NCBI GenBank assembly: GCA_030600745.1
Contig: JAUVLL010000038.1
Span: 1-14,608 of the forward strand
Length of the DNA: 14,608 nucleotides
Direction: 5' to 3'
Origin: Spirochaetaceae bacterium
GTDB lineage: Bacteria; Spirochaetota; Spirochaetia; B11-G9
Position 1 is the stretch's first letter; each line of letters begins with the position of its first letter. Positions 6,866 to 13,767 of the stretch are shown here, piece by piece. The notes beneath the pieces are model-generated. The model searched no databases. It saw only the letters and a list, made by a program, of their open reading frames with translations, and was not told the DNA's origin. The position numbers and the translations under genes were made by a program.

Positions 6866-7315
6866 ATGGATAAAATATTTCCCGATATTTTTGAAAATGA
6901 ATATGAGAGATCTCAGTTATCAACACTTATCCTGGGTGAGATACGTGATCTTTTTTATTCCTATTTTGATCATCCGTGGTTAGTGAATATTATAGATGAA
7001 CTCCCTGAAGATTCAGGGAATTTTGGAACAATACGTTCATTCCTGGCACTTGCCTCAATCCAAACCACCCAGGAAAGCGTTATTCTCAATGGTATTCTCG
7101 GTCTGAAAAATATGGTTAAGGTAATAAATATCTGGCTAATACCGGACAGTAGTATAATTTTAGGGATTTCACCCTTTGTAATAGGAAAACAACTTATAAA
7201 TAAAAATATCAGGAAGTGTACAGCCTATACACTTCCTTCTAATACAAATAATCTAGCCAGACTTATTGGAGATCTTGAGAAAGAAATAATTAAAGAGAGT
7301 CTGCTTACAAACTAA
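6866..7315 (+). CDS. Hypothetical protein, 149 residues
   Basis: I do not recognise the family. The product is predicted soluble and cytoplasmic, with an acidic helical N-terminus (about 1-50), then alternating hydrophobic strands and helices; QTTQESVILNGILGL (67-81), VKVINIWLIP (84-93) and SIILGISPFVIGKQL (95-109) look like buried core, and the C-terminus is a charged amphipathic helix. No signal peptide or catalytic motif is apparent. There is no clear Shine-Dalgarno site, and the frame continues without a stop back to the argG TAA, so translation may depend on coupling or readthrough from argG. The stop overlaps, tail to tail, that of a small ORF on the other strand. Coding status is supported by length and protein-like composition only. 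Confidence 0.6.
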   Translation: MDKIFPDIFENEYERSQLSTLILGEIRDLFYSYFDHPWLVNIIDELPEDSGNFGTIRSFLALASIQTTQESVILNGILGLKNMVKVINIWLIPDSSIILGISPFVIGKQLINKNIRKCTAYTLPSNTNNLARLIGDLEKEIIKESLLTN

Positions 7316-7395
7316 TTAAGCATTGTAATTATTTCTGATTCAGTCATTGCCCCGGCTCTAAATTTTTTAATTACTACGCCATCAATTACAAGCAT
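7312..7395 (-). CDS. 27-residue ORF resembling the end of a thioredoxin-like fold
   Basis: An ATG seven bases after AGGAG, which lies inside the last codons of the transporter gene, opens a 27-codon frame directly after the transporter's TAA and a second in-frame TAG. The peptide, beginning MLVIDGVVIKKFRAGAMTES, has the look of the last two strands and helix of thioredoxin or a small thioredoxin-like protein (strand, Asp-Gly turn, strand, Gly-Ala, then a helix with two Glu). No upstream half with a CxxC motif is present. It may be a small expressed peptide, a decayed thioredoxin-like gene, or chance. The strong ribosome binding site favours translation. Confidence 0.4.
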   Translation of the reverse strand: MLVIDGVVIKKFRAGAMTESEIITMLN

Positions 7396-7398
7396 CTA

Positions 7399-8640
7399 TT
7401 ACTCCTGATCATTTGAACTGAAATTTTTACATATAACTTTTTTTGAAAAATAAAAACTGCTTAATATAAGAACACTTGTTAAAATAAAGATAACTTTATA
7501 TCCAAAACTCTGAATTACTATTCCTGCAAACACCGGATAAAGAATAACTCCAATGCTTCCCAATCCTGATAATCCTGTATAAATTGCCCGGTTCTCATCT
7601 TTGGAAATCTCCAAAAGAATACCCGGCAGAGAAATTTGCCTGGAAGCCAAAACAATACCGGAAAGAAAAAAAAGTGAAAAGTATAAAACCTTACTCCCAT
7701 GGAAAACAAGTGCCAATACAGGAAGGAGTGCCCCGGAAACAATAAAAATAGTTAAAATACCCTTATAACGCTGTCCCTTTGAGGTAAATCTATAGATTAA
7801 GGTGGATACAATCATACCGGAGACCTGAAGCAAAAGGAAATTACCAGTATCAGCACTTGTCAGCCCAAAATTATTCTTTGCAAAAGCTATAAGAAAAGGA
7901 ATAATGGCAAAACCAATACTTACCATATTCATAAGATACAGATAATTTCTTAGATTTTTATCTTCAACAAAGGCATCTTTCAACAGTTTTATTCGTTTAC
8001 CCCACGATAACTGTTCTCTTACCTCTATAGGATTTTCTTTTATAACCAGAAAACCTAGTGTTGCTGTCAGCAGCAGTCCTCCAGCTATAAGAAAAAGAAC
8101 ACTATAATTATGGGGATATGACAATAGTTGAAGTGCCCTGCGTGCAAGTAAGGCAGAAGCAAGAATACCAACACTGGCCAGGGTCTGCTTCACAATAAAA
8201 AAGTTTTTCCTTGATCCTTTGTCAATTGCTCTACCAAGAATATCGTTATATGCTATACCTGCAAAAGCTCCGGAAAAAGAAAAAATTGTCATAAGAATAA
8301 GAATAGAAGCAATAATAACAGATCCTGTCAGCATCCCGGCATATGCAAGAACAACTCCCATAGAAAGAAGCGCACCAACTCTTAGATAAATTCCTGTAAG
8401 AAGATATTTCTTTTTACGTTCTCTATGGGTTTGGAAGGAAGCAAAAAATATACCCATAAATCCATTTCCACCTACCATTATGGCAGTTAAAATCCCCAGG
8501 TGAACAGGAGTTCCTCCAGACTGAATCAGCATTGTAGGAATTACTGTATTAACATCCATAAATTTCTGAGCAAGGGAAAGAAAAATTGCATGCCAGATAA
8601 AAGCCTTAAAATTACGTTTCAATGTGTCTTTTGTTTTCAT
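7399..8640 (-). CDS. Major facilitator superfamily transporter
   Basis: This 413-residue polytopic inner-membrane protein has about twelve hydrophobic segments in two halves, split by a charged cytoplasmic loop (about 201-232, with several Lys/Arg). A degenerate MFS loop 2-3 signature is seen as SFQTHRERKKKYLL (68-81). The length is typical of the family. Substrate is not deducible from sequence. The gene starts 42 bases after deoB on the same strand, with no terminator between, so it is probably read with the microcompartment operon. By position, import of a nucleoside or deoxyribose is plausible, but that is inference. The Shine-Dalgarno site is weak (GAG about 12 bases upstream); no better ATG precedes the first membrane segment. 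Confidence 0.85.
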   Translation of the reverse strand: MKTKDTLKRNFKAFIWHAIFLSLAQKFMDVNTVIPTMLIQSGGTPVHLGILTAIMVGGNGFMGIFFASFQTHRERKKKYLLTGIYLRVGALLSMGVVLAYAGMLTGSVIIASILILMTIFSFSGAFAGIAYNDILGRAIDKGSRKNFFIVKQTLASVGILASALLARRALQLLSYPHNYSVLFLIAGGLLLTATLGFLVIKENPIEVREQLSWGKRIKLLKDAFVEDKNLRNYLYLMNMVSIGFAIIPFLIAFAKNNFGLTSADTGNFLLLQVSGMIVSTLIYRFTSKGQRYKGILTIFIVSGALLPVLALVFHGSKVLYFSLFFLSGIVLASRQISLPGILLEISKDENRAIYTGLSGLGSIGVILYPVFAGIVIQSFGYKVIFILTSVLILSSFYFSKKVICKNFSSNDQE

Positions 8641-8682
8641 ATTTATCGAGGACTCTACTATAAATTGTTATTTAATACAATA

Positions 8683-9858
8683 TTAGAGAAATGAAACGCC
8701 CTTAGGAAACCCTGACACACCCAGAAAATCTGCAACAGATGCTGCAACATCAGAAAACTGATTCCTTACACCTAAATTAACAGGCTCTGATCCCTTCCTG
8801 TAAACTAATAGTGGTACATGCTCTCTGGTATGATCAGTACCTCTAAAGGTAGGATCACAACCATGATCTGCAGTAATAATCAGCAACTCATCCTCTCCTA
8901 ATATTTTCAACAATCTCCCAATATGTTCATCAATCTCTTCGACAGCCCTGCAGTAACCTTCCGGATCTCTTCGATGACCAAAATTCATATCAGTATCCAC
9001 ATAGTTTACAAAGATAAACTCATTTCCGTTGGCAGACTTACTTAAAAGATCCTCTGTGCGTTTTATACAGGCAGGATTTCCCTTATCATGCCAGGAATCG
9101 TTAATTCCTCTTTCCACAAAGATATCTCCAATTTTCCCAACCCCTACAGTATTAACACCATTTTTTTTAAGATAATCAAAGAGGCTCTCCCCATCATACT
9201 GAATAGAATAATCCTTTCTTCCCTTGGTTCTTGTAAAATTCCCGGGTTCTCCAACAAAAGGTCTGGCAATTACTCTGCCCAGAGTATACGGATCACATAG
9301 AACCCTTGCTTTTGCACAAATATCATAAAGTTCATCCAGGGGTACAATATCCTCATGTGCAGCAATCTGAAGTACAGAATCCCCGGAGGTATACACAATA
9401 AGCTTGCCGGTTTCCATATGTTCGGCTCCAAGCTCATCTATTATTGCAGTACCGGAAGCTGCTTTATTTCCTAAAACACCCCTTCCCGATTCACGGACAA
9501 GATCCTCCAGCAATTTCTCTGGAAATGATGGATACTCAGGTGGTAAAACTGTGAAAGCTTCAGTCAATTCCAGTCCGGCAAGTTCCCAGTGACCTGTAGT
9601 TGTATCCTTACCGGGAGACTTTTCCTTCATAACCCCGTAACTTCCAACAGGACAATCTATGGCTTCACAACCATTAAGCTCATTCCCAAGAAGCATTGAA
9701 GCATTTCCAAGACCCAGTGTTTTAAGAACAGGCCATTTATCACCTTTGACGAATTCAGAGATATGGAGAGCCGTGTTAGATCCGGTATCTCCATACTTAC
9801 CTGCATCAGGAAGTTCACCTATACCAAAACTATCTATTACTATAATGGTTGCTCTCAT
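8683..9858 (-). CDS. deoB: Phosphopentomutase
   Basis: DeoB interconverts 2-deoxyribose 1-phosphate and 2-deoxyribose 5-phosphate (and the ribose pair), linking nucleoside phosphorolysis to DeoC. It is an alkaline-phosphatase-superfamily metalloenzyme with two Mn ions. Length (391) is normal. Metal ligands are in place: Asp9 (IDSFG), Asp290 and His295 (VDTDMNFGH), Asp331-His332 (TADHG) and His343 (TDHTREH). The phospho-accepting Thr lies in KDTTTGHWE (84-92). It has no N-terminal targeting extension, unlike DeoC and the aldehyde dehydrogenase, so it probably works in the cytosol and supplies substrate to the shell. AGGAG precedes the ATG. A 72-base gap after deoC, the largest in the operon, contains short tandem repeats. 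Confidence 0.95.
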   Translation of the reverse strand: MRATIIVIDSFGIGELPDAGKYGDTGSNTALHISEFVKGDKWPVLKTLGLGNASMLLGNELNGCEAIDCPVGSYGVMKEKSPGKDTTTGHWELAGLELTEAFTVLPPEYPSFPEKLLEDLVRESGRGVLGNKAASGTAIIDELGAEHMETGKLIVYTSGDSVLQIAAHEDIVPLDELYDICAKARVLCDPYTLGRVIARPFVGEPGNFTRTKGRKDYSIQYDGESLFDYLKKNGVNTVGVGKIGDIFVERGINDSWHDKGNPACIKRTEDLLSKSANGNEFIFVNYVDTDMNFGHRRDPEGYCRAVEEIDEHIGRLLKILGEDELLIITADHGCDPTFRGTDHTREHVPLLVYRKGSEPVNLGVRNQFSDVAASVADFLGVSGFPKGVSFL

Positions 9859-9909
9859 TTACTGCTTCTCCTTCTAATCCAGTTGGCAGTTACCAACCAG
9901 CAGATTATG

Positions 9910-9930
9910 TTTACTGCTAACTGCTCACTG
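9910..9930 (-). repeat. Three tandem 7-bp repeats in the deoC-deoB spacer
   Basis: On the coding strand, directly after the deoC stop, three adjacent units read CAGTGAG (9930-9924), CAGTTAG (9923-9917) and CAGTAAA (9916-9910), consensus CAGTNAR. Downstream is a weak hairpin, GTTGG / CCAAC with a 6-base loop (9882-9897). Neither is a terminator, since no T-run follows. The unit could be a small expandable repeat or a binding site; function is unknown. Confidence 0.45.
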
Positions 9931-10731
9931 TCAATAGCCTGACTCTATCGTTCCACCCTTTATAATCTTTACACCACCACTGGTTCCAAGCCTGGTTGCA
10001 CCTGCGTTTATCATAGCAACTGCATCACCAAAAGTCCTTACACCACCTGCAGCTTTCACACCCATCTTAGGTCCAACAGTTCTCCTCATTAATGCTATAT
10101 GCTCAACAGTAGCTCCACTGGTTGAAAATCCTGTGGATGTTTTTACAAAGTCCGCCTCTGCCTTCTTTGCAATTTCTGAGGCAAGAACTATTTCCTCATC
10201 TGTCAGGAGTGCTGTCTCAATAATAACTTTTAAAATTATTCGTTGACCGCAGGCTCTTCGTACCCAGCGTATATCATCTTCAACAAGTTTAAGATCTCTG
10301 GATTTAAGTGCTCCTATATTCATAACCATGTCTATTTCTGTAGCACCCTCTTCAATAGCATGACGGGTTTCAAATCCTTTTGCCCTGCCGCTCATTGCAC
10401 CAAGAGGAAATCCAACAACTGCACAAACCTTAACACCGGAACCCCTAAGGTTCTTTGCACATCTGGAAACCCAGGTTGTATTAACACATACCGAATAGAA
10501 TTTATTCTCTTCTGCCTCAAAACAAAGAGTATCTATCTCCGGAGCTGTAGCTTCAGGTTTAAGTAATGTATGATCAATATATTTAGCCACATCGGAAGGG
10601 ATAAGAACAGTATTACTGTTCTCGGGAACTACCGCATTTACAGGCACTGCCACACTGCTGATAGACTTTGTTCCGTTTAATTTTTCAACTATTTCTTTAG
10701 TTATTTTATCAATTAATTCTTTTTCATCCAT
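9931..10731 (-). CDS. deoC: Deoxyribose-phosphate aldolase with BMC-targeting N-terminal extension
   Basis: DeoC splits 2-deoxyribose 5-phosphate into acetaldehyde and glyceraldehyde 3-phosphate. The TIM-barrel aldolase occupies about residues 45-262. The Schiff-base lysine is Lys168 (LKVIIET), the second active-site lysine Lys197 (VKTSTGF), and the acid/base aspartate Asp134 (EIDMVMN). KAAGGVR (226-232) forms part of the phosphate site. The protein is 266 residues, whereas short-type DeoC enzymes are about 220. The extra N-terminus is an amphipathic helix MDEKELIDKITKEIVEKLNG (1-20) followed by a Ser/Val/Pro linker to about 44. That is the standard layout of an encapsulation peptide, and it resembles the N-terminus of the aldehyde dehydrogenase in this operon. 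Only four bases separate it from the rpiB stop, and its ribosome binding site (AAGGTAGG) spans that stop. Confidence 0.95.
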   Translation of the reverse strand: MDEKELIDKITKEIVEKLNGTKSISSVAVPVNAVVPENSNTVLIPSDVAKYIDHTLLKPEATAPEIDTLCFEAEENKFYSVCVNTTWVSRCAKNLRGSGVKVCAVVGFPLGAMSGRAKGFETRHAIEEGATEIDMVMNIGALKSRDLKLVEDDIRWVRRACGQRIILKVIIETALLTDEEIVLASEIAKKAEADFVKTSTGFSTSGATVEHIALMRRTVGPKMGVKAAGGVRTFGDAVAMINAGATRLGTSGGVKIIKGGTIESGY

Positions 10732-10735
10732 AATC

Positions 10736-11230
10736 CTACCTTACTCCCCGCTCTACCGCCATCATTTTATTGATTCTTGTCCAATGCCTGCCGCCTTCAA
10801 ACCTGGTCTGCAGCCATATTTTACTCATCTCACATAGATCTTCAGGACTATGAAGAGGACCACCAAGAGTTAAAACATTTGCATTATTATGAAGGCGGCT
10901 ATTTTCAATGGTCTTTATGTCATAACATAAAGCAGCACGAATACCGCGAACCTTATTGCATACCATAGAAGATCCTATACCGGCACCATCTATCATTATA
11001 CCACGATCAGCTTCCCCTTTTGCTACACTCATGGCCACTTTAAGTGCAAAATCCGGGTAATCAACACTATCTTCAGAATATGTTCCAAGATCAATAATTT
11101 TATACCCAAGAACTTCCAGATACTTTCTTAATATCTCTTTGGAAACAAATCCGCCATGATCTGATCCAATGGCAACTCTTGAAACATTATCTACTTTATT
11201 GTTTTCTTTATAATCTTCTTCAGTATACAT
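10736..11230 (-). CDS. rpiB: RpiB-family sugar-phosphate isomerase, variant active site
   Basis: RpiB/LacAB-family isomerase, 164 residues. In the standard family it interconverts ribose 5-phosphate and ribulose 5-phosphate. The core starts at VAIGSDHGGF (19-28) with the DH motif; DYPDFA (57-62), GIGSSMVCNKVRGIRAALC (84-102), SRLHNNANVL (111-120, His114 aligned with the ring-opening His) and GGRHWTRI near the C-terminus are all present. The position of the catalytic Cys in E. coli RpiB (ICGTG) is Asp81 here (IDGAG), so the usual general base is changed. A 17-residue polar N-terminal extension precedes the core; it is not a convincing encapsulation helix. The start overlaps the upstream BMC-P stop by 11 bases, with GAGG before it. 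Its substrate could be ribose 5-phosphate from DeoB, or another sugar phosphate. Confidence 0.85.
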   Translation of the reverse strand: MYTEEDYKENNKVDNVSRVAIGSDHGGFVSKEILRKYLEVLGYKIIDLGTYSEDSVDYPDFALKVAMSVAKGEADRGIMIDGAGIGSSMVCNKVRGIRAALCYDIKTIENSRLHNNANVLTLGGPLHSPEDLCEMSKIWLQTRFEGGRHWTRINKMMAVERGVR

Positions 11231-11510
11231 TCTTTTCCTCTTTTACTATATCCACACTATCTACAATTGCTGCAATTACTGTTCGAATCGGCTGTGACGA
11301 CATCTCCAGCATAATTCCTGCAGACCCGCCTTCATCAATTATTAAAACATCATCGCCAACTCCGGACTGCAAACTGTCTACAGCAACCATCTGCTTACCT
11401 GTAAATTTCCCATCCGGATTAATTGGATGAACTATCATCAATTTTAAGCCCTCAAGAGCTTTTATTTTTACAGTAGATACTACTGTCCCTGTAACACTTG
11501 CAAGGGTCAT
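11220..11510 (-). CDS. BMC-P (EutN/CcmL-type) shell vertex protein
   Basis: A 96-residue EutN/CcmL-family protein. Such proteins form pentamers that cap the vertices of the polyhedral microcompartment shell. The family opening MTLASVTGTVVSTVKIKALEGLKLMIV-type (OB-fold strands 1-2) is followed by QMVAVDSLQSGVGDDVLII (near 40-58) and the closing strand VIAAIVDSVDIV (near 78-89). The mid-loop, GGSAGIMLEMSSQP, differs from the Ser-Ser-Arg-Gln-Thr loop seen in the two BMC-P proteins encoded upstream, and pairs this protein with its immediate neighbour. The ATG overlaps the preceding BMC-P stop as ATGA, and the 3' end overlaps rpiB by 11 bases, so the three are translationally coupled. Confidence 0.92.
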   Translation of the reverse strand: MTLASVTGTVVSTVKIKALEGLKLMIVHPINPDGKFTGKQMVAVDSLQSGVGDDVLIIDEGGSAGIMLEMSSQPIRTVIAAIVDSVDIVKEEKNVY

Positions 11511-11779
11511 CTTTTCACCTGATCAAGCTGATCAATTATTCCTATAACTGCGCTGTCTGCAGGATTATACCAGTTATCCAGAGCCAGAGCAGCTTCCCTG
11601 CCCCCCTCATAGATTACAAGATCTCCCGAACCTGCCTGAACAGTATCGCATGCAACAATAGGGTTTCCATTGTTCTCCATATTATCATCAAGGGGCTGTA
11701 CCAGCAGTAATTTAATACCTTCCAGAGATTCCAGTTTCCGGGTACTTACAACCGTACCTGTAACCCTTCCTATTTTCAC
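11507..11779 (-). CDS. BMC-P (EutN/CcmL-type) shell vertex protein, GTG start
   Basis: A 90-residue EutN/CcmL-type pentamer subunit. I chose the GTG at 11779, 22 bases after the aldehyde dehydrogenase stop, because GAGGA lies seven bases upstream and the EutN family begins exactly here (VKIGRVTGTVVSTRKLESLEG). A longer in-frame ATG at 11950 would lie deep in the dehydrogenase gene and add 57 residues with no family match. The core motifs PIVACDTVQAGSGDLVIYEGG (about 40-60) and AVIGIIDQLD (about 77-86) are present. Its loop, GGREAALALDNWYNPAD, is unlike the canonical RQTE-bearing loop, so it may place different residues at the pentamer's central pore or outer face. It is coupled by an ATGA overlap to the next BMC-P gene. 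Confidence 0.9.
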   Translation of the reverse strand: MKIGRVTGTVVSTRKLESLEGIKLLLVQPLDDNMENNGNPIVACDTVQAGSGDLVIYEGGREAALALDNWYNPADSAVIGIIDQLDQVKR

Positions 11780-11801
11780 AATAAAATCCTCATACTTTTC
11801 T

Positions 11802-13220
11802 TTAAACAATTCTAAAATAATCAACAATAACGCATCGCCGTTCTCTTGTAAAATTCCTGGCCCTTGTAAACCCTTCACCAGTCGGGCTGGCAATAGTAAA
11901 GGAGGTATACCCTGCACCACCAAATCCCATACCATTATAGTTAGATCCATTTTTTACAAACAAAGAACAGTTTATTACCTTTGCCATTTTAGAAAGCTTT
12001 GCTATATTCATTGAATGCATTGAAGCTGAATGGCGAAAACCATGTTCACATTCAACAGCAAAATCAATTGCTTCATCAACATCAGTAACCCGAACCAAAG
12101 GAATTACCGGCATAAGCTGCTCAGTCCAGACGAGTGGATGAGATTTATCCACCTCACAAAGAAGTATTTTCGCATCTTCAGGAACATTAACACCAGCTGC
12201 TGCTGCAATAAAACTTGCATCCTTTCCAACATATTTCTTTTGTATAGCTCCTTCATCACCTTTTCTTCCAGGTCTGTCTATTACAATATCGGTTACAGCC
12301 TTTATCTGATCCCCAGTAAGCTCAAAGGCTCCATTCTTCTTCATCTCTGTCTTAAGCTGATCAGCAACAGATCTTACAACAATTATCTCTTTTTCACAGA
12401 TACACACTATATTATTATCGAAGCTTGTTCCTGCAACAATATCTTTTGCAGCTTTTTCTATATTTGCAGTTTCGTCCACTACTGTTGGTGGATTTCCCGG
12501 ACCCGCAGCGATAACTTTTTTTGTAGACTGCATTGCCTGTCCAACTACTGCCGGGCCACCTGTTACTGTTAAAAGATCTATCAGAGGATGAGTCATCATC
12601 TCTTTGGCAGATGCAATGGTAGGCTCCTTAACTGTAACAACAACATTCGCAGGTCCCCCTGCTTTCAGTATCGCTTCGTTAAGAAGTTTAATTGCAAAAA
12701 CAGAAACATTCTTTGCTCCCGGGTGAGAATTAAAAACAACAGTATTCCCTGCAGAAACCATACTGATCGAATTATTAATAATTGTTTCTGTGGGGTTTGT
12801 ACTTGGAGCAATAGCTCCAATGACCCCATAAGAGGCTCTCTCCGTAATAGTCAGACCATGATCATCAGAAAAACTTGCAGGCTGAAGATCTTCAACTCCA
12901 GGTGTCATTCGTCCTGCCAGCTGATTTTTTCTTATCTTATGTTCATAACGCCCCATTCCTGTCTCATCAACAGCAAAACGGGCAAACTGCTCTGCATTAT
13001 CCTCAGCAACCAGACGCATCGCCTTAATCATGGCCCTTCGTATTTCCAAAGAAGTTTCTGAAAAAACCTTATGAGCTTTCTTAGCCTCATAGATAGCTGT
13101 ATTTATATCGTCAAAAACACCTGGAATAACCCCGGAACTGTTAAAACTTTTTAAACTGTCTCCAGTTTCCTTTACAATATTTGCAACTATATCTCTAATA
13201 GCATTCTCATCAATTTCCAC
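11802..13220 (-). CDS. CoA-acylating aldehyde dehydrogenase (PduP/EutE-like), BMC cargo
   Basis: The enzyme oxidises an aldehyde with NAD and CoA to an acyl-CoA; with DeoC alongside, the substrate is expected to be acetaldehyde. The 472-residue length fits PduP/EutE enzymes. The catalytic Cys is Cys273 in FDNNIVCICEKE, the family hallmark; APSTNPTETIINN (near 139-151) and VTGGPAVV (near 219-226) line the cofactor site. The start is GTG at 13220 with AAGGGG upstream, overlapping the BMC-T stop by 11 bases. An ATG at 13307 would add 29 unrelated residues inside the BMC-T gene. The N-terminus, EIDENAIRDIVANIVKE (2-18), is an amphipathic helix followed by a linker before the enzyme core at about 34, typical of an encapsulation peptide. 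NADH and CoA recycling partners (alcohol dehydrogenase, phosphotransacylase) are not in the window. Confidence 0.93.
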   Translation of the reverse strand: MEIDENAIRDIVANIVKETGDSLKSFNSSGVIPGVFDDINTAIYEAKKAHKVFSETSLEIRRAMIKAMRLVAEDNAEQFARFAVDETGMGRYEHKIRKNQLAGRMTPGVEDLQPASFSDDHGLTITERASYGVIGAIAPSTNPTETIINNSISMVSAGNTVVFNSHPGAKNVSVFAIKLLNEAILKAGGPANVVVTVKEPTIASAKEMMTHPLIDLLTVTGGPAVVGQAMQSTKKVIAAGPGNPPTVVDETANIEKAAKDIVAGTSFDNNIVCICEKEIIVVRSVADQLKTEMKKNGAFELTGDQIKAVTDIVIDRPGRKGDEGAIQKKYVGKDASFIAAAAGVNVPEDAKILLCEVDKSHPLVWTEQLMPVIPLVRVTDVDEAIDFAVECEHGFRHSASMHSMNIAKLSKMAKVINCSLFVKNGSNYNGMGFGGAGYTSFTIASPTGEGFTRARNFTRERRCVIVDYFRIV

Positions 13221-13767
13221 AAATAAACCCCTTAATATCAATGTGCGGTCCGGGTATAATAATATCTTTATACAGCTGATCTTTATTACGAAGCATAGCT
13301 GCAGCACTGCTCACAGCACTATTTATATCTCCAATAGAACCACTAATTTTCACCAGAGCTTTCCCACCAGTTTCATTACCGGTTACTATACCCACTATAT
13401 GAACATCCGCCTCTTTTACAGCCATATCAGCAGCCTCCACTGCTGCAGCAACAGAATTGGTTTCAAGAAGACCAATGGCATCCCATTCTTCAGGAGCCCT
13501 GCAAATCTTAATAGCAGGTATAACCTGCTTATCCAGATTCTTCAAAAGAATATGATCAACAATGCTTTTACCCGCAATTTTCAAACCAATATCCATGGCT
13601 GCTTCCACAGAAGCAACATCGCCGGTTATCATAATTAAATATTTACCGGGGTTTATAGGTTCCGCCTTAAGAACAGTCACAGGAGATTCTTTTACAACAG
13701 CATCAAGAGTATTCAAACCATCTGCCATACTGATGAGTTCAAGAACCCCGATTACATCAACACTCAT
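13210..13767 (-). CDS. BMC-T (double BMC domain, PduT-like) shell protein
   Basis: A 185-residue shell protein with two tandem BMC domains (about 4-90 and 96-178); such proteins form trimers that look like hexagonal tiles, often with a central pore. Domain 1 opens VIGVLELISMADGLNTLDAV, domain 2 opens AIGLLETNSVAAAVEAADMA, and the end carries IPGPH (near 173-177). The arrangement is closest to PduT/EtuT-type proteins, in which a Cys before Pro-Gly-Lys binds a [4Fe-4S] cluster at the pore. Here that position is Asn39 (INPGKY), so the cluster is not expected from this residue. The start overlaps the previous BMC-P stop as ATGA, with AAGGTGG upstream. The stop overlaps the dehydrogenase start. 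Confidence 0.92.
   Translation of the reverse strand: MSVDVIGVLELISMADGLNTLDAVVKESPVTVLKAEPINPGKYLIMITGDVASVEAAMDIGLKIAGKSIVDHILLKNLDKQVIPAIKICRAPEEWDAIGLLETNSVAAAVEAADMAVKEADVHIVGIVTGNETGGKALVKISGSIGDINSAVSSAAAMLRNKDQLYKDIIIPGPHIDIKGFICGN

Noticed and set aside
7316..7398. A bidirectional terminator between the convergent argG-side and BMC-side genes
   Set aside because: No GC-rich hairpin with a T-run is present; the two sides overlap by four bases at their stops.
11780..11950. Longer version of the third BMC-P gene, starting at ATG 11950
   Set aside because: The added 57 residues lie inside the aldehyde dehydrogenase gene and match nothing. The GTG at 11779 has a good ribosome binding site and begins exactly at the family start.
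12030..13061. Two long open frames on the + strand (12030-12572 and 12588-13061), antisense to the aldehyde dehydrogenase
   Set aside because: Their products are very rich in Cys, Ser, Asn and Arg with no family pattern. They are shadows of a strongly conserved gene on the other strand.
13221..13307. Longer aldehyde dehydrogenase starting at ATG 13307
   Set aside because: It would add 29 residues encoded within BMC-T. The GTG at 13220 with AAGGGG gives the expected targeting helix at the very N-terminus.
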